Below, piece by piece: positions 48,387 to 59,449 of a stretch of 64,000 nucleotides of DNA. The stretch is from Vreelandella rituensis (lineage in GTDB: Bacteria; Pseudomonadota; Gammaproteobacteria; Pseudomonadales; Halomonadaceae). The stretch covers positions 25,344 to 89,343 of the forward strand of contig NZ_QPIJ01000011.1 of assembly GCF_003336665.1 (NCBI RefSeq), written 5' to 3'. The number at the start of each line of letters is the position of its first letter. Position 1 is the first letter of the stretch. The notes below the pieces were generated by a model, which did not search any database, was not told where the DNA came from, and saw only the letters and a list, made by a program, of their open reading frames with translations. The position numbers were made by a program, and so were the translations under genes.

Positions 48387-48839
48387 ATGGATATTCGCAA
48401 AGTCAAAAAACTGATCGAGTTACTCGAAGAATCCAATATCAGTGAAATCGAAATTCAGGAAGGTGAAGAATCCGTTCGTATCAGCCGACACCCCAATGGC
48501 ACCAACTGGCAACCCCAGCCGATGGCTCATTATCCGGCACCCACTTCACCCATGCCTGCCGCACCCGCTCCTGTAGATGCCGAGCCGGCTGAACAGCAGT
48601 ATCGCGGTGAAGCGCTCAACTCACCCATGGTAGGTACCTTCTACCGTAGTCCGGCCCCGGGCGCGAAATCGTTCGTCGAAGTTGGCGACACCGTCAAGAA
48701 AGGCGACACCGTCTGTATCGTGGAAGCCATGAAAATGATGAACCAGATCGAAGTGGATCGCGACGGTGTCGTGGAAGCCATTCTGGTCGAGGATGGTGAG
48801 CCAGTCGAATTCGATCAGCCGATGATCGTGATTGCCTGA
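48387..48839 (+). CDS. accB: Acetyl-CoA carboxylase biotin carboxyl carrier protein
   Basis: 150 residues from ATG 48387 ([20 protein letters not shown]). A Pro/Ala-rich linker (about 45-75) joins the N-terminal part to the biotinyl domain; biotinylation site [10 protein letters not shown] with Lys, and the thumb residues [15 protein letters not shown]. Operon with accC 31 bp downstream. Confidence 0.97.
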   Translation: MDIRKVKKLIELLEESNISEIEIQEGEESVRISRHPNGTNWQPQPMAHYPAPTSPMPAAPAPVDAEPAEQQYRGEALNSPMVGTFYRSPAPGAKSFVEVGDTVKKGDTVCIVEAMKMMNQIEVDRDGVVEAILVEDGEPVEFDQPMIVIA

Positions 48840-48870
48840 TCTTTAATTTCTGACACGGGTGGATTCTCCC

Positions 48871-50211
48871 ATGCTGGACAAGGTACTTATCGCCAATCGT
48901 GGCGAGATTGCTCTGCGCATCCTGCGGGCCTGTAAGGAATTGGGCATCAAGACCGTGGCGGTACATTCCAAGGCGGACCGCGAGTTGATGCATGTTCGCC
49001 TAGCGGATGAGGCCGTCTGTATCGGCCCCGCCTCTTCGGCCCAATCCTATCTCAATATCCCGGCGCTAATCAGCGCTGCCGAAGTGACCGACGCAAGTGC
49101 CATTCACCCCGGCTATGGCTTTCTTTCGGAAAATGCCAACTTTGCCGAACAGGTGGAACGCTCCGGCTTTACTTTCATCGGACCGCGCGCCGACACCATT
49201 CGCCTGATGGGCGATAAAGTCAGTGCCATCGAATCGATGAAAAAAGCCGGTGTACCCACGGTGCCGGGATCCGACGGCCCTTTGGGTGACGATGAAAGCG
49301 CCACTCTGGAAACCGCGCAACGCATTGGCTACCCCGTCATCATCAAGGCCGCCGCCGGTGGTGGTGGACGCGGCATGCGGGTGGTGCATACCGAAGCCCA
49401 CCTGCTTTCCGCGGTCAACGTCACCCGTACCGAAGCCCATTCGGCGTTTGGTGACGGCACGGTATACATGGAAAAATTCCTGGAAAAGCCGCGCCACGTG
49501 GAAGTCCAGGTGCTTGCCGACGGCCAGGGCAACGCTATCCATCTGTATGATCGTGACTGTTCCTTGCAGCGTCGTCACCAGAAAGTCCTCGAAGAAGCTC
49601 CCGCCCCCGGCATTGACCCCGAGGCGCGCGCCAAGGTGCTCGAAGCCTGTCGCCAAGCCTGTATCACGCTCAATTATCGTGGCGCCGGCACCTTCGAGTT
49701 CCTTTACGAAGACGGTGAATTCTTCTTCATCGAAATGAACACTCGCGTTCAGGTCGAGCACCCGGTCACCGAAATGGTAACCGGCGTGGATATCGTCAAG
49801 GAGCAGTTACTGATTGCTTCCGGCCAGCCACTTTCCTATCGCCAGGAAGATATCACGCTCAACGGCCACGCTTTCGAATGTCGTATCAACGCCGAAGATG
49901 CCCGCACCTTCATGCCGTCTCCCGGCAAGGTCACCTTGTATCACGCCCCAGGCGGACTGGGTGTGCGCATGGACTCGCATCTTTACACCGGTTACACGGT
50001 ACCGCCCCACTACGACTCACTGATCGGCAAACTGATCACCTGGGGAGCGAGCCGCGAAATCGCCTTGACCCGTATGCGAAATGCGCTGGACGAGTTGTTG
50101 GTGGAAGGCATCAAGACCAATATCGATTTGCAGAAGGATCTGGTGCGTGACGGCTACTTCCGCCAAGGCGGAGTCAATATCCATTACCTGGAAAAAAAGC
50201 TCGCCTCCTAG
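48871..50211 (+). CDS. accC: Acetyl-CoA carboxylase biotin carboxylase subunit
   Basis: 446 residues from ATG 48871 ([18 protein letters not shown]); a GTG at 48859 is possible. ATP-grasp enzyme: [15 protein letters not shown] glycine loop, [30 protein letters not shown]. Carboxylates biotin on AccB using bicarbonate and ATP. Confidence 0.97.
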   Translation: MLDKVLIANRGEIALRILRACKELGIKTVAVHSKADRELMHVRLADEAVCIGPASSAQSYLNIPALISAAEVTDASAIHPGYGFLSENANFAEQVERSGFTFIGPRADTIRLMGDKVSAIESMKKAGVPTVPGSDGPLGDDESATLETAQRIGYPVIIKAAAGGGGRGMRVVHTEAHLLSAVNVTRTEAHSAFGDGTVYMEKFLEKPRHVEVQVLADGQGNAIHLYDRDCSLQRRHQKVLEEAPAPGIDPEARAKVLEACRQACITLNYRGAGTFEFLYEDGEFFFIEMNTRVQVEHPVTEMVTGVDIVKEQLLIASGQPLSYRQEDITLNGHAFECRINAEDARTFMPSPGKVTLYHAPGGLGVRMDSHLYTGYTVPPHYDSLIGKLITWGASREIALTRMRNALDELLVEGIKTNIDLQKDLVRDGYFRQGGVNIHYLEKKLAS

Positions 50212-50278
50212 CTTTTCGTATAAAAGCTAGTCTGGCAAGCGTCGCCGTCTTATCGCTCGTTTCATAGGGAGATCACCC

Positions 50279-51196
50279 ATGGCCTGGCTGCAGTTGAAAG
50301 CCCACGTCGCGCCGGAGCAGGCCGAACGTCTGGAAGAGTTGTTGCTTGCCGAAGGCGCCACCGCCATCAGCTTGCAGGACGCTCATGACGATCCGGTATT
50401 CGAGCCCGAGCGGGGCACCACCCCCTTGTGGCAGGACACCATCCTGACCGCGCTTTACGATGACCTGGAAGCGGTGGACAGCATGCTTGAACGTCTGAAC
50501 GCCGCCTGGTCCGTACAGCTGCCACAAGAACCCTGTCCGGAAATCGAGTATGAATTGCTCGCTGACCGCGACTGGGAGCGAGAGTGGATGGCCGACTTCC
50601 AGCCGCTACGGATGGGTCAGCGTCTATGGATCGTACCCAGCTGGCACGAACCACCCGACGCCGAGGCGGTCAACCTGGTGCTCGATCCCGGATTGGCCTT
50701 CGGCACCGGCACCCACCCTACGACGGCCTTGTGCCTGGAATGGCTGGACGCCTTGGCCGTCAACGGCGAACTCGAAGGCAAACGGGTGCTCGATGTAGGC
50801 TGTGGCTCGGGCATTCTGGCCATTGCCGCCCTGAAATTGGGTGCCGCCCATGCCCAAGGCACTGATATCGACCCCCAAGCACTTCAGGCCAGCCGCGATA
50901 ACGCCCTGCGCAATACATTGCCGGAAAGCAGCTTGACGCTGTGTTACCCCGAACAGCTATCCGGCGATGTTTATCCGGTCGTGCTGGCGAATATCCTGGC
51001 AGGGCCGCTGGTACAACTGGCCCCTACGATTGCGGGCCACGTGGCAGCGGGCGGCTACCTGGCACTTTCCGGAATTCTGGCGCATCAGGCTGATGAGGTG
51101 ATCGCCGCCTACAGGGTCCAAGGCTTGATAATGGACGACCCCGCCATTCGCGAAGGCTGGGTGCGCCTCACCGGGCGTCGCGCCGCTGTGAACTGA
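50279..51196 (+). CDS. prmA: Ribosomal protein L11 methyltransferase
   Basis: 305 residues. GGGAGA lies 8 nt before the ATG. N-terminal L11-binding domain, linker, then class I methyltransferase: LDPGLAFGTGTHPTTALCLEWL and VLDVGCGSGILAIAALKLGA, then VLANILAGPLVQLAP (NI-L-A-x-P-L). Trimethylates L11. Confidence 0.95.
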   Translation: MAWLQLKAHVAPEQAERLEELLLAEGATAISLQDAHDDPVFEPERGTTPLWQDTILTALYDDLEAVDSMLERLNAAWSVQLPQEPCPEIEYELLADRDWEREWMADFQPLRMGQRLWIVPSWHEPPDAEAVNLVLDPGLAFGTGTHPTTALCLEWLDALAVNGELEGKRVLDVGCGSGILAIAALKLGAAHAQGTDIDPQALQASRDNALRNTLPESSLTLCYPEQLSGDVYPVVLANILAGPLVQLAPTIAGHVAAGGYLALSGILAHQADEVIAAYRVQGLIMDDPAIREGWVRLTGRRAAVN

Positions 51197-51330
51197 AGCG
51201 GCTGTCAAGCTAAAGCAACCCCACTGCTGGACAGCAGAGCAGACGTTCGGCCTTCACCCTGCTGCCCAGTCGGCGTATCATACGTTTCCTTGAAACCCAC
51301 CTGCCCTTCAATTACATAGCCACCAATGCC

Positions 51331-52371
51331 ATGAGCCTTGCAAGCCCCGCCTTACCCGCCATTGGCCCTTATGCGCTGCCCAACCGGGTTATTCTAGCGC
51401 CGATGGCCGGTGTCACTGACCGCCCGTTTCGTCAATTATGTCGGCGCCTGGGGGCTGGGCTGGTGGTGGGGGAAATGGTGACCTCGGACCCCAACCTTTG
51501 GCATACCCGCAAATCACGCCTGCGCATGGATCACCAAGGCGAACCCTCGCCGCGCATCATCCAGATCGCCGGCGGCGATGCGGCCATGCTGGCCGAGGCC
51601 GCTCGTCTCAATGCCGCTCAGGGTGCCCAGATCATCGACATCAACATGGGCTGCCCGGCCAAGAAGGTCTGCAAAAAGGCAGCGGGGTCTGCCTTGTTGC
51701 GTGATGAAGTTCTGGTGGCCGAAATCCTTGAAGCGGTGGTTGCTTCCGTGGATATTCCCGTCACCTTGAAAATTCGCACGGGCTGGTGCGAACAGAGCAA
51801 TAACGGCGTAGTGATTGCGCGTCTTGCCGAGCAGGCAGGCATACAGGCGCTTGCCGTCCATGGCCGGCATCGCCAGCAGCGTTACACAGGGCAAGCCGAA
51901 TATGACACCATCGCCGACATCAAATCCCGGGTATCGATCCCGGTATTCGCCAACGGCGATATCGACAGTCCCGAAAAAGCTGCCGAAGTGCTGGCCTATA
52001 CCCAGGCCGATGCAGTCATGGTCGGACGAGGCGCTCAAGGCAACCCCTGGATTTTCCGCCAGATTGAATATTTTCTGGCCCATGGTAATCATTTGGCAAC
52101 GCCCACAGTACATGAACGCCGCACTGTTCTGGGCGAGCACATTACCGCTCTGCATACGTTTTACGGCAGCCATATGGGTGTGCGTATCGCGCGCAAGCAT
52201 CTAGGCTGGTATCTGATGGCTGACCCTCAATTTAGCTCCACCCAGCAGCACAACCTCAAACGTCATTTCAATGCCATTGACACGCCCCTTGCGCAACTTG
52301 ACTGGATTCAGACCGTCATGGCCGAGGACCCCGGTTCGCGTCCATTACCCAAAGGAAGCAATGCCGCATGA
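51331..52371 (+). CDS. dusB: tRNA-dihydrouridine synthase B
   Basis: 346 residues. FMN enzyme reducing tRNA uridine. [40 protein letters not shown] with the active Cys, [15 protein letters not shown], and [12 protein letters not shown] give the order of the family. E. coli DusB has 321; a 25-residue longer C-terminus here. Its stop overlaps the fis ATG, the conserved dusB-fis arrangement. Confidence 0.95.
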   Translation: MSLASPALPAIGPYALPNRVILAPMAGVTDRPFRQLCRRLGAGLVVGEMVTSDPNLWHTRKSRLRMDHQGEPSPRIIQIAGGDAAMLAEAARLNAAQGAQIIDINMGCPAKKVCKKAAGSALLRDEVLVAEILEAVVASVDIPVTLKIRTGWCEQSNNGVVIARLAEQAGIQALAVHGRHRQQRYTGQAEYDTIADIKSRVSIPVFANGDIDSPEKAAEVLAYTQADAVMVGRGAQGNPWIFRQIEYFLAHGNHLATPTVHERRTVLGEHITALHTFYGSHMGVRIARKHLGWYLMADPQFSSTQQHNLKRHFNAIDTPLAQLDWIQTVMAEDPGSRPLPKGSNAA

Positions 52372-52694
52372 CACACCGCCAAGCTCTGTCGAGTGCGCCG
52401 TCTTCCAGTGATACGCCGGAAATGATGGCGACCTCCCCTCTTGCACCACGCCCTCAGCCTCTTCGTGAAGCGGTCGAAGTGTCCATGCGACGTTACTTCG
52501 AACATCTTGACGGCAGCGAGGCAAGCGACCTTTACGCCATGGTAATGGCGGAAGTCGAAGCCCCCTTGCTGGCCTGTGTGCTGGAACACACTCAAGGCAA
52601 CCAGACTCGCGCCGCCAACGTACTGGGCTTGAATCGCGGCACCTTGCGCAAGAAGCTGAAACATTACGGACTCATCGACAGCGAAGCGCCCTGA
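52368..52694 (+). CDS. fis: Nucleoid-associated factor for inversion stimulation Fis
   Basis: 108 residues. C-terminal [23 protein letters not shown] as in E. coli Fis; upstream core [18 protein letters not shown] and [21 protein letters not shown]. Longer by about 10 residues at the N-terminus than E. coli Fis (98). ATGA overlap with dusB. Confidence 0.96.
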   Translation: MTHRQALSSAPSSSDTPEMMATSPLAPRPQPLREAVEVSMRRYFEHLDGSEASDLYAMVMAEVEAPLLACVLEHTQGNQTRAANVLGLNRGTLRKKLKHYGLIDSEAP

Positions 52695-52758
52695 CCGCAG
52701 GTCGACGCGAACCAGGCCTTTGCTTTACTTTCATCGTCCCACACGAGCACCTTCATGC

Positions 52759-54339
52759 ATGGCTGAAATCACCCCTTCTCCTGTTCGCCGCGCCCTGATC
52801 AGCGTCTCCGACAAAAGCGGCATTGTGGATTTCGCTCGCGGATTGAGCGAGCGTGGCATTGAACTGCTATCTACCGGCGGCACCTTCCGCTTACTGCAAC
52901 AGGAAGGTATTGCGGTAAAGGAAGTCTCCGAGCATACCGGTTTTCCCGAAATCATGGATGGCCGAGTCAAAACCCTGCACCCCAAGATTCACGGCGGCAT
53001 TCTCGCTCGTCGCGGCCAGGACGATGCGGTGATGGCCGAGAACGATATCGTCCCGATTGATATGGTCGTGGTGAACCTGTATCCCTTCGCCGATACTGTG
53101 GCCAAGCCGGACTGCAGCCTGGAAGACGCCATCGAGAACATCGACATCGGCGGTCCTACCATGGTCCGCGCCTGTGCCAAGAATCATGCCTACACGACGA
53201 TTGTGGTAAATGCGAGTGACTATGCCCGCGTACTGGGCGAGCTTACCGCTCTGGATGGCAGCGTCAGCGATACAACGCGTTTTGATCTGGCGGTCAAGGC
53301 TTTCGAGCATACCGCCGGTTATGATGGCGCCATTGCAGACTACCTGGGCCGCCGGGTCCCCGAAGGTGAAGAAGGCTTTCCGCGCACATTCAATATGCAG
53401 TTACATAAAAAGCAGACCATGCGCTACGGTGAAAACCCCCACCAGCGCGCCGCTTTTTATGTGGATGAAAACGCTCAAGCACCTAGCGTGGCAACCGCCC
53501 AAATCCTGCAAGGCAAGCCCTTGTCGTTCAATAACGTAGCGGACACCGATGCAGCGTTTGAGTGCGTCAAGGTGTTCGACGACACCGCTTGCGTGATCGT
53601 CAAGCATGCCAATCCTTGTGGCGCTGCAGTCGGCAAGACGGCGCTGGACGCCTATGACAAGGCATTTGCCACCGACCCCACCAGTGCCTTTGGTGGCATT
53701 ATCGCTTTCAATGTGCCACTGGATGCCGACACAGCCCGAGCGATTGTCGATCGCCAGTTCGTCGAAGTGATCATTGCCCCGGGAGTCTCGCAAGAAGCCG
53801 CAAGCATCGTGGCGGAAAAGAAGAACGTTCGCTTGCTGGATGTCAGTGCTCACTGGCCAGGCACTCAACAAGCCGGACTGGATTTCAAGCGAGTCAATGG
53901 CGGTTTGCTGGTACAGGAACGTGATGCAGGCATGGTCACCCGGGAAGAACTCACCGTGGTCAGCCAGCGCGCACCCACCGAGCAGGAACTCCGCGACTTG
54001 GCATTTGCCTGGCGAGTTGCCAAATTCGTCAAGTCCAATGCAATTGTCTATGCCATGAACGGCCAAACCATCGGTGTCGGCGCCGGCCAGATGAGTCGCG
54101 TTTATTCCGCGAAGATCGCCGGCATCAAGGCAGCCGACGAAGGCTTGTCGGTACCCGGCTCCGTGATGGCTAGCGATGCGTTCTTCCCCTTCCGCGACGG
54201 CATCGATGCCGCCGCCGCCGCCGGCATTACAGCGGTCATCCAGCCGGGGGGTTCCATGCGTGACCAGGAAGTCATCGACGCCGCCAACGAAGCGGGCATT
54301 GCCATGGTGTTCACTGGAATGCGTCATTTCCGCCATTGA
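52759..54339 (+). CDS. purH: Bifunctional AICAR formyltransferase / IMP cyclohydrolase
   Basis: 526 residues from ATG 52759 ([20 protein letters not shown]). Cyclohydrolase (about 1-200: [22 protein letters not shown]) and formyltransferase (about 205-526: [33 protein letters not shown]-type [12 protein letters not shown]). Last two steps to IMP. purD, often next, is not present; a strong terminator follows. Confidence 0.97.
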   Translation: MAEITPSPVRRALISVSDKSGIVDFARGLSERGIELLSTGGTFRLLQQEGIAVKEVSEHTGFPEIMDGRVKTLHPKIHGGILARRGQDDAVMAENDIVPIDMVVVNLYPFADTVAKPDCSLEDAIENIDIGGPTMVRACAKNHAYTTIVVNASDYARVLGELTALDGSVSDTTRFDLAVKAFEHTAGYDGAIADYLGRRVPEGEEGFPRTFNMQLHKKQTMRYGENPHQRAAFYVDENAQAPSVATAQILQGKPLSFNNVADTDAAFECVKVFDDTACVIVKHANPCGAAVGKTALDAYDKAFATDPTSAFGGIIAFNVPLDADTARAIVDRQFVEVIIAPGVSQEAASIVAEKKNVRLLDVSAHWPGTQQAGLDFKRVNGGLLVQERDAGMVTREELTVVSQRAPTEQELRDLAFAWRVAKFVKSNAIVYAMNGQTIGVGAGQMSRVYSAKIAGIKAADEGLSVPGSVMASDAFFPFRDGIDAAAAAGITAVIQPGGSMRDQEVIDAANEAGIAMVFTGMRHFRH

Positions 54340-54390
54340 TAAGCGATTTTTGCCGTTAAGCTATTTTCGCAACTCAAGTAAGCAGACCTA

Positions 54391-54428
54391 AAAAAACCTC
54401 CCGTCGAACACGCGACGGGAGGTTTTTT
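54391..54428. terminator. Bidirectional terminator between purH and the SSADH-like gene
   Basis: 16-bp inverted repeat AAAAAACCTCCCGTCG / CGACGGGAGGTTTTTT with loop AACACG. T-runs on both strands make it work for purH (plus) and the dehydrogenase (minus). Confidence 0.93.
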
Positions 54429-54459
54429 ATGGGCAAGGTTTTTCAATGACAACCTTTGG

Positions 54460-55917
54460 CTAGCCCAGATCGATGCACATGTATTTGGTTTCCAGATATT
54501 CTTCCAGCCCCTGATGGCCGCCTTCACGACCCAAGCCGGATGCCTTGACCCCACCGAAAGGCGCCGCCGCATTGGAAATCAAGCCGGTATTGATACCCAC
54601 CATGCCGTACTCAAGCGCTTCCGCCACACGCCATACGCGCGCCATATCCCGAGAGTAAAAATACGAGGCCAAACCAAACTCAGTATCGTTGGCCATTTCC
54701 ACGGCCGCTTCTTCGTCATCGAAAGGAAAAACCGCCGCCAAGGGACCGAAGGTTTCTTCCTTGGCCACTTTCATGTCGGAAGTGGCGAAACTGACCAGTG
54801 TAGGGGTGAAGAAATTCCCGCCCAAGGGATGTGGGTGACCACCCAGCAACAGCTCGGCCCCGCGATCGACTGCGTCCTGAACGTGCTCACTGACCTTCTT
54901 CACGCCGTCTTCGTCGATCAGCGGGCCGATGTTGACACCAGACTGCGTGCCGTCACCGACTTTCAATTCGCTGTTCATGGCGACAGCGAGCTTCTCACAA
55001 AATGCATTCACAACGCTCGACTGCACCAGAAAGCGATTGGTACAGACGCAGGTTTGCCCTGCATTACGGAATTTAGCCGCCATGGCGCCTTCCACTGCGG
55101 CATCCAGGTCGGCATCTTCAAAAACGATAAAAGGCGCATTGCCGCCCAGTTCCAGCGAAATTTTCTGGATATGCTGTGACGCCTGGGCCATCAATTTACG
55201 ACCGACTTCAGTAGAGCCGGTGAAAGTGATCTTGCGAACCAGTGGCGATTCGGTCAATGCCTGGGCTATTTCACTCGCCTTGCCCGGAACCACATTGAAC
55301 ACGCCGCGTGGGATACCTGCCCGTTCAGCAAGATACGCAAGCGCGGTAGCGGAAAACGGGGTCTGGCTGGCAGGTTTGACCACAATGGTGCAACCCGCCG
55401 CCAAGGCAGCGCCTGCTTTGCGCGTTATCATCGCCGCCGGGAAGTTCCAAGGAGTGATCGCCCCCACCACTCCTACCGCTTGCTTGGTCACCACAATGCG
55501 CTGGTTGGGATTGGACGCCGGCACGGTTTCCCCATAAACGCGCCGGCCTTCTTCGGCAAACCAGCGCAGGAAACTGGCCGCATAGGCAATCTCACCCGCT
55601 GCCTCCTTGAGAGGCTTGCCCTGCTCAAAGGTCATCAACATGGCAAGATCCTGCTGGTGCTCAAGCATCAGGTCATGCCACTTGAGCAACATGTCGCCAC
55701 GTTCTTGCGCAGTCAACCCCTTCCAGGCAGGCAGGGCGGCATCCGCTGCGGCAATGGCACGTTCGGTTTCCGCCCGGCCCAAACGAGGAACATCACCCAC
55801 CTGCTCACCGGTGGCCGGGTTAAGCACGTTGATCTGCTCGCCGCTGTCAGCGGCTACCCAACTGCCGTCTATATAGGCAAAAGGGCAATATAGCTGTGTT
55901 TCCTTGAGGGCTTCCAT
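54460..55917 (-). CDS. gabD: NAD(P)-dependent succinate-semialdehyde dehydrogenase family enzyme
   Basis: 485 residues. GabD-like aldehyde dehydrogenase: NAD(P) loop FTGSTEVGRKLM, catalytic Glu in LELGGNAPFIVF, catalytic Cys in RNAGQTCVCTNRF. The QTCVC double Cys is a GabD hallmark. Oxidises succinate semialdehyde in GABA breakdown; no gabT nearby, so other semialdehydes (for example glutarate semialdehyde) cannot be excluded. AGGAG is 7 nt upstream. Confidence 0.85.
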   Translation of the reverse strand: MEALKETQLYCPFAYIDGSWVAADSGEQINVLNPATGEQVGDVPRLGRAETERAIAAADAALPAWKGLTAQERGDMLLKWHDLMLEHQQDLAMLMTFEQGKPLKEAAGEIAYAASFLRWFAEEGRRVYGETVPASNPNQRIVVTKQAVGVVGAITPWNFPAAMITRKAGAALAAGCTIVVKPASQTPFSATALAYLAERAGIPRGVFNVVPGKASEIAQALTESPLVRKITFTGSTEVGRKLMAQASQHIQKISLELGGNAPFIVFEDADLDAAVEGAMAAKFRNAGQTCVCTNRFLVQSSVVNAFCEKLAVAMNSELKVGDGTQSGVNIGPLIDEDGVKKVSEHVQDAVDRGAELLLGGHPHPLGGNFFTPTLVSFATSDMKVAKEETFGPLAAVFPFDDEEAAVEMANDTEFGLASYFYSRDMARVWRVAEALEYGMVGINTGLISNAAAPFGGVKASGLGREGGHQGLEEYLETKYMCIDLG

Positions 55918-56038
55918 GAAAAACTCCTGGCCGGGTTGGGGCCTAACGGCGAATTGGTCTTCTCATGCTAAGACGAAAACCGGTGTTGAACCAAGTTCTG
56001 CTTTACAGCATGGCCCGTCACGCAACCCTATTCCACCC

Positions 56039-56590
56039 TCAATTCACCAACATGAGAAATTCCTGACGCGTTGCCTGGTCATTACGAAAAGCACCCAGCA
56101 TTACCGAGGAGGTCATGCTTGAGTTCTGCTTTTCCACACCGCGCATCATCATGCATAAATGACGCGCTTCGATGACCACAGCAACCCCTCTTCCTTGTGT
56201 CACTTGCTGAACCGCCTCGGCGATCTCGCGGGTAAGATTTTCTTGAATCTGCATGCGCCGAGCGAACATGTCCACGATTCGCGCAAACTTGGAGAGCCCC
56301 AGCACCTTGCCATCGGGCAAGTAAGCGATGTGACATTTTCCAATAAAGGGCAATAGATGGTGCTCACACATCGAGTACAGCTCAATATCCTTTACCAGCA
56401 CCATTTCATCGGTCTGGGAGGCAAATACCGCACCATTGACGATTTGTTCGAGTGACTGATGATAACCGGCATTGAGAAACTGCATTGCCTTGGCAGCTCG
56501 CTTGGGGGTCTCTCTCAAGCCCTCCCGGTCAGGATTTTCTCCCAACCCCGCAATGATATGGCGATAGTGGTCGGCAAGTTCATCGGTCAT
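56039..56590 (-). CDS. folE: GTP cyclohydrolase I
   Basis: 183 residues. First step of folate (and queuosine/pterin) synthesis. Zinc ligands are visible in MCEHHLLPF (Cys, His) and [11 protein letters not shown] (Cys); [20 protein letters not shown] and the C-terminal FLMLVN complete it. AGAGG lies 6 nt upstream. Type IA, zinc-dependent. Confidence 0.95.
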   Translation of the reverse strand: MTDELADHYRHIIAGLGENPDREGLRETPKRAAKAMQFLNAGYHQSLEQIVNGAVFASQTDEMVLVKDIELYSMCEHHLLPFIGKCHIAYLPDGKVLGLSKFARIVDMFARRMQIQENLTREIAEAVQQVTQGRGVAVVIEARHLCMMMRGVEKQNSSMTSSVMLGAFRNDQATRQEFLMLVN

Positions 56591-56916
56591 GTCGGGCCTC
56601 TTGAGATTACGCTACGACACAATGAACCCTTTAACCCGGCTCACTGTAATCGGCATAGGTAATGCTGTGTCAGGCAGTGCCTCGGACGGACACCAGTTAT
56701 TCTTTTATCGTACAATAACTATACCTTAATTTATTACTGTACAATAAAATAGTATTCTTCTGATTATTCTAACGCACCTCACTCGTCTGTGGCAGAGTGC
56801 CGCGCCATGGCAGCCCCATGGTATTGCCCTGTGCTATCATTATTTTGCATACACTGAGCCTGCATTTTTCGATTTTTGTGCAGCTTAGATACAGGTTTCA
56901 CTATCGAGAGTCCGTC
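56591..56916. other. Divergent intergenic region of folE with paired GTACAATAA repeats
   Basis: 326 bp without a gene. GTACAATAA occurs at 56710-56718 and 56739-56747, 29 bp apart, in a very AT-rich patch. Each copy contains TACAAT, so two -10-like elements or a repressor half-site pair are possible. Confidence 0.45.
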
Positions 56917-57507
56917 ATGATGCCAATATCTCCCTCCCTCTGGTTATCCGCTTTGAGCGTTTCACTGCTTGCCCTGCCCTTGAATGCCGCAGCGGCGACA
57001 CTCACATTACCCAGCGATGCTCGGATTGGTGTTGAAGTCATCGATACTCTGAACCTGAGCGCGTCTACGCCCGAACACAACGACATATTGCTGCATCCTG
57101 CGCAGGTTGCCGGGACGTCTCATACGCTTCCCGATTATTGCGTTCTGGTGGCAAACGCACGCTTTGAAGACCAGCGGGTGCGTATCACTACACAAGACGT
57201 CACCTGCATCGAAACGACTTCCAGCGAGAGTGAGATTTTCTCGGGAGAAATCAGTGCTGCCGCCTACGGAGAAGACGGGAGTTATGGCCTGCCCTGTGGC
57301 GATGATGGCTGTGCGTTAAAACCCGGCCAAGGTTTTCTTCTGCATTTATCCGAGGAGGTGACGATCGAAGCACAGGAAAACGTTTCCGCTAAAATCAATC
57401 AAGAACGTCGCCAAGCTGATGGCACCGGCGTGGCTAACCCCATTCCCGCCGACAGCCCCTCTCCTGATACAGCCACTGAAGCGCTCGATGACCCAGACGC
57501 TGAATAA
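56917..57507 (+). CDS. Secreted protein, unknown function
   Basis: 196 residues from ATG 56917 (GAGAG upstream; the next codon is also ATG). Signal peptide LWLSALSVSLLALPLNAAAA. The mature part opens TLTLPSDARIGVEVIDTLNL and has two close Cys (LPCGDDGCALKPG). The C-terminus is acidic and Pro-rich. No known motif. Convergent with srkA, 21 bp away. Confidence 0.7.
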   Translation: MMPISPSLWLSALSVSLLALPLNAAAATLTLPSDARIGVEVIDTLNLSASTPEHNDILLHPAQVAGTSHTLPDYCVLVANARFEDQRVRITTQDVTCIETTSSESEIFSGEISAAAYGEDGSYGLPCGDDGCALKPGQGFLLHLSEEVTIEAQENVSAKINQERRQADGTGVANPIPADSPSPDTATEALDDPDAE

Positions 57508-57528
57508 CCGCTAAGCCAAGCTCAAGTC

Positions 57529-58515
57529 TCAAGCCAACCATGGCTGGTGTCGATCGAGCACCAGCCGTTGCTGCTCCAATTGGCGAATATGCTGATCCCA
57601 ATAGCCGCTATCAGCCAGCCAGGGAAACGCCGCCGGAAAAGCCGGATCAGACCAGCGTGAAACCAGCCAGGCACTGTGACGAATCAAGCGAAGACTGCGC
57701 AAAGGCTCGATCAGTGCCAGTTGGTCATGGGGAAAGTCACCGGCCTGTTCATATCCTTCCGCCATTTCGCTCAATTGGGCGCGCCACTCTGCCGGGTTGC
57801 CGATAGGCAATAACATCCATATGTCCTGTATGGCCGGACCCATTAGGCAATCATCGAAATCCACCAGAGTAAAGTCTTCATCCCGCCCGAGAATATTGCC
57901 CAGGTGACAATCGCCATGACAACGAATCAATTGCTCAGTAGGCCAGGCAATATCCTTCAGCACGCCATGTAAATTATTGGTAATGGTTTCATAGGCACGG
58001 CGTTGATGACGCCCCAGCCAGTCACTGGCAAGCACACGCTGCTGGGCCTCGATGACCTGGCTATCCAGGTCGAGTACCGGCCGGTGCTGAAAAGGCTTGC
58101 GCCGAGATACCTGGTGCAAGCTTCCCAAGAGCTCCCCCAATGCATAGAGATGAGCGGGGTTGTCCAGTTCCGGTGCCTGGCCGACTTTCTGGGCAAACAA
58201 GGCAAATCGAAACGAGCGAAAATGATGCAGGGTACGGCCTTGCTCATCTTGCCATGGAGCTGCTATCGAAACCCCTGCCGCTGCCAACTCCAGCAGAAAA
58301 TCATGCTCTTCCTGGATACAGGCATCACTCCAGCGCTGAGGTCGATAGAACTTGATCACCCAACCCTGACCCTTTTCGTCACGAAACAGCAACACACGAT
58401 TTTCGTAACTGTTCAGTGCGAACGGCTCTCTTTCCGGCCATATACCCACTGACTCTGCAGCGGCCATGACGTAGTCTGGCGAAAGCTCGCCAAAAGGGTG
58501 AATTACTTGAGACAT
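57529..58515 (-). CDS. srkA: Stress response Ser/Thr protein kinase SrkA (YihE)
   Basis: 328 residues, family length. APH/ChoK-fold kinase: VIKFYRPQRW Lys region, catalytic loop HGDCHLGNIL, metal motif VDFDDCLMGP. E. coli YihE/SrkA protects from envelope stress. The ribosome site is weak. Confidence 0.9.
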   Translation of the reverse strand: MSQVIHPFGELSPDYVMAAAESVGIWPEREPFALNSYENRVLLFRDEKGQGWVIKFYRPQRWSDACIQEEHDFLLELAAAGVSIAAPWQDEQGRTLHHFRSFRFALFAQKVGQAPELDNPAHLYALGELLGSLHQVSRRKPFQHRPVLDLDSQVIEAQQRVLASDWLGRHQRRAYETITNNLHGVLKDIAWPTEQLIRCHGDCHLGNILGRDEDFTLVDFDDCLMGPAIQDIWMLLPIGNPAEWRAQLSEMAEGYEQAGDFPHDQLALIEPLRSLRLIRHSAWLVSRWSDPAFPAAFPWLADSGYWDQHIRQLEQQRLVLDRHQPWLA

Positions 58516-58678
58516 TATTCGTCAGCCTATCCTGTGCTAATTGCTCTATCGTATCAGGCCTGCTGCAAGGGTGTTCGAGCGATTGCCCACACATCGACTC
58601 GCTCGGCACCGGCTTCCCTGGCCGAGCCGGCTTGACTCGAAGCTAAAGCAACCGAGATTGCGCCGGGGTTGGTTCAAA

Positions 58679-58706
58679 TTGACTTTTTTTTAAAAACCAG
58701 TAGAAT
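58679..58706 (+). promoter_or_regulatory. Predicted promoter of tRNA-Leu
   Basis: TTGACT (58679-58684), 16-bp spacer, TAGAAT (58701-58706), then CAC-TCCGGTTGT before the tRNA at 58720. Confidence 0.65.
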
Positions 58707-58719
58707 TCACTCCGGTTGT

Positions 58720-58804
58720 GCGGATGTGGTGGAATTGGTAGACACGCTAGATTTAGGTTCTAGTGCCGTAAGGTGTGGGAGTTCGAGTCTCCCCATCCGC
58801 ACCA
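58720..58804 (+). tRNA. tRNA-Leu (anticodon UAG)
   Basis: 85 nt including an encoded CCA. Acceptor GCGGATG pairs with CATCCGC; the anticodon stem CTAGA/TCTAG holds loop TTTAGGT with anticodon TAG at 58754-58756. A long variable arm (class II) and T-arm GAGTTCGAGTCTC support it. It lies at the start of a region of foreign-looking genes; tRNA 3' ends are common integration sites. Confidence 0.97.
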
Positions 58805-59230
58805 ATGATTAAAAGATATTTTTCAATGCCTTAGCGCTACCCCTCCTTCCTAAATTGTCTCAAGATGGTCTACTTTAGACATAGCCGACCCAACATTTTT
58901 GCTCTTCTTTCTTGCCTTGCTTCCCATAACCTTTTTTGCCGTATCCACAATCGGCAGGTTGGCATGACCCACGCACCAAAGAGCCATGGACTGGTGATCA
59001 GGCAATCCGGAAAACGCTCTGGACTCAACGCCAGCATCCGGTACCGCCGCCCCTACCAAGCAGCACAGCACAACTAAACGAGCTGATAACCAGCACCAGC
59101 AAGCTCCATACCGGCTTTTCCTTGCCTGCTGACGACTATAGACGAGCACATCATCTAGCCATAGGAATTGTTCGGCGCGTCATTTAGGATGGCAACTGCT
59201 ACTCTGTTTGCTCTGACACAGGAGAAGTCC
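58805..59230. other. Gene-poor region downstream of the tRNA
   Basis: 426 bp. A minus-strand frame (58850-59149, GTG start, 99 codons) is open and ends VDTAKKVMGSKARKKSK..., but it has no ribosome site or motif and I do not call it a gene. AT-richer than the core. No integrase is seen. Confidence 0.45.
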
Positions 59231-59449
59231 ATGCAAGATATAAGTCGCCTTGAAGCTGGCATGACCACGAAGATTGGCACGGATCAGGTAAAGGAGCCTG
59301 AGGTGGGCAGGGAATATGTGCGGGCGCTCGATTCCAATACCTGGCTTCTGTTTACCGAAGATCCGGCGGAGGATCGCCCAGTTGTTGTTCGCATCGACAG
59401 TATCGATGGCGATGTGTGCCACTGCACGGTCACAAGAAAGCCAAGTTGA
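59231..59449 (+). CDS. Small hypothetical protein
   Basis: 72 residues from the ATG at 59231 with AGGAG 6 nt upstream; an in-frame upstream start lacks one. Acidic and soluble (VKEPEVGREYVRALDSNTWL ... RIDSIDGDVCHCTVTRKPS). No motif. A second short frame (59446-59595, TTG start in a TTGA overlap, 49 codons) follows and may be a coupled small gene or a remnant. Confidence 0.6.
   Translation: MQDISRLEAGMTTKIGTDQVKEPEVGREYVRALDSNTWLLFTEDPAEDRPVVVRIDSIDGDVCHCTVTRKPS

Noticed and set aside
58850..59149. 99-codon minus-strand frame after the tRNA
   Set aside because: GTG start without a ribosome site, no motif; kept only as a note in the gap entry.
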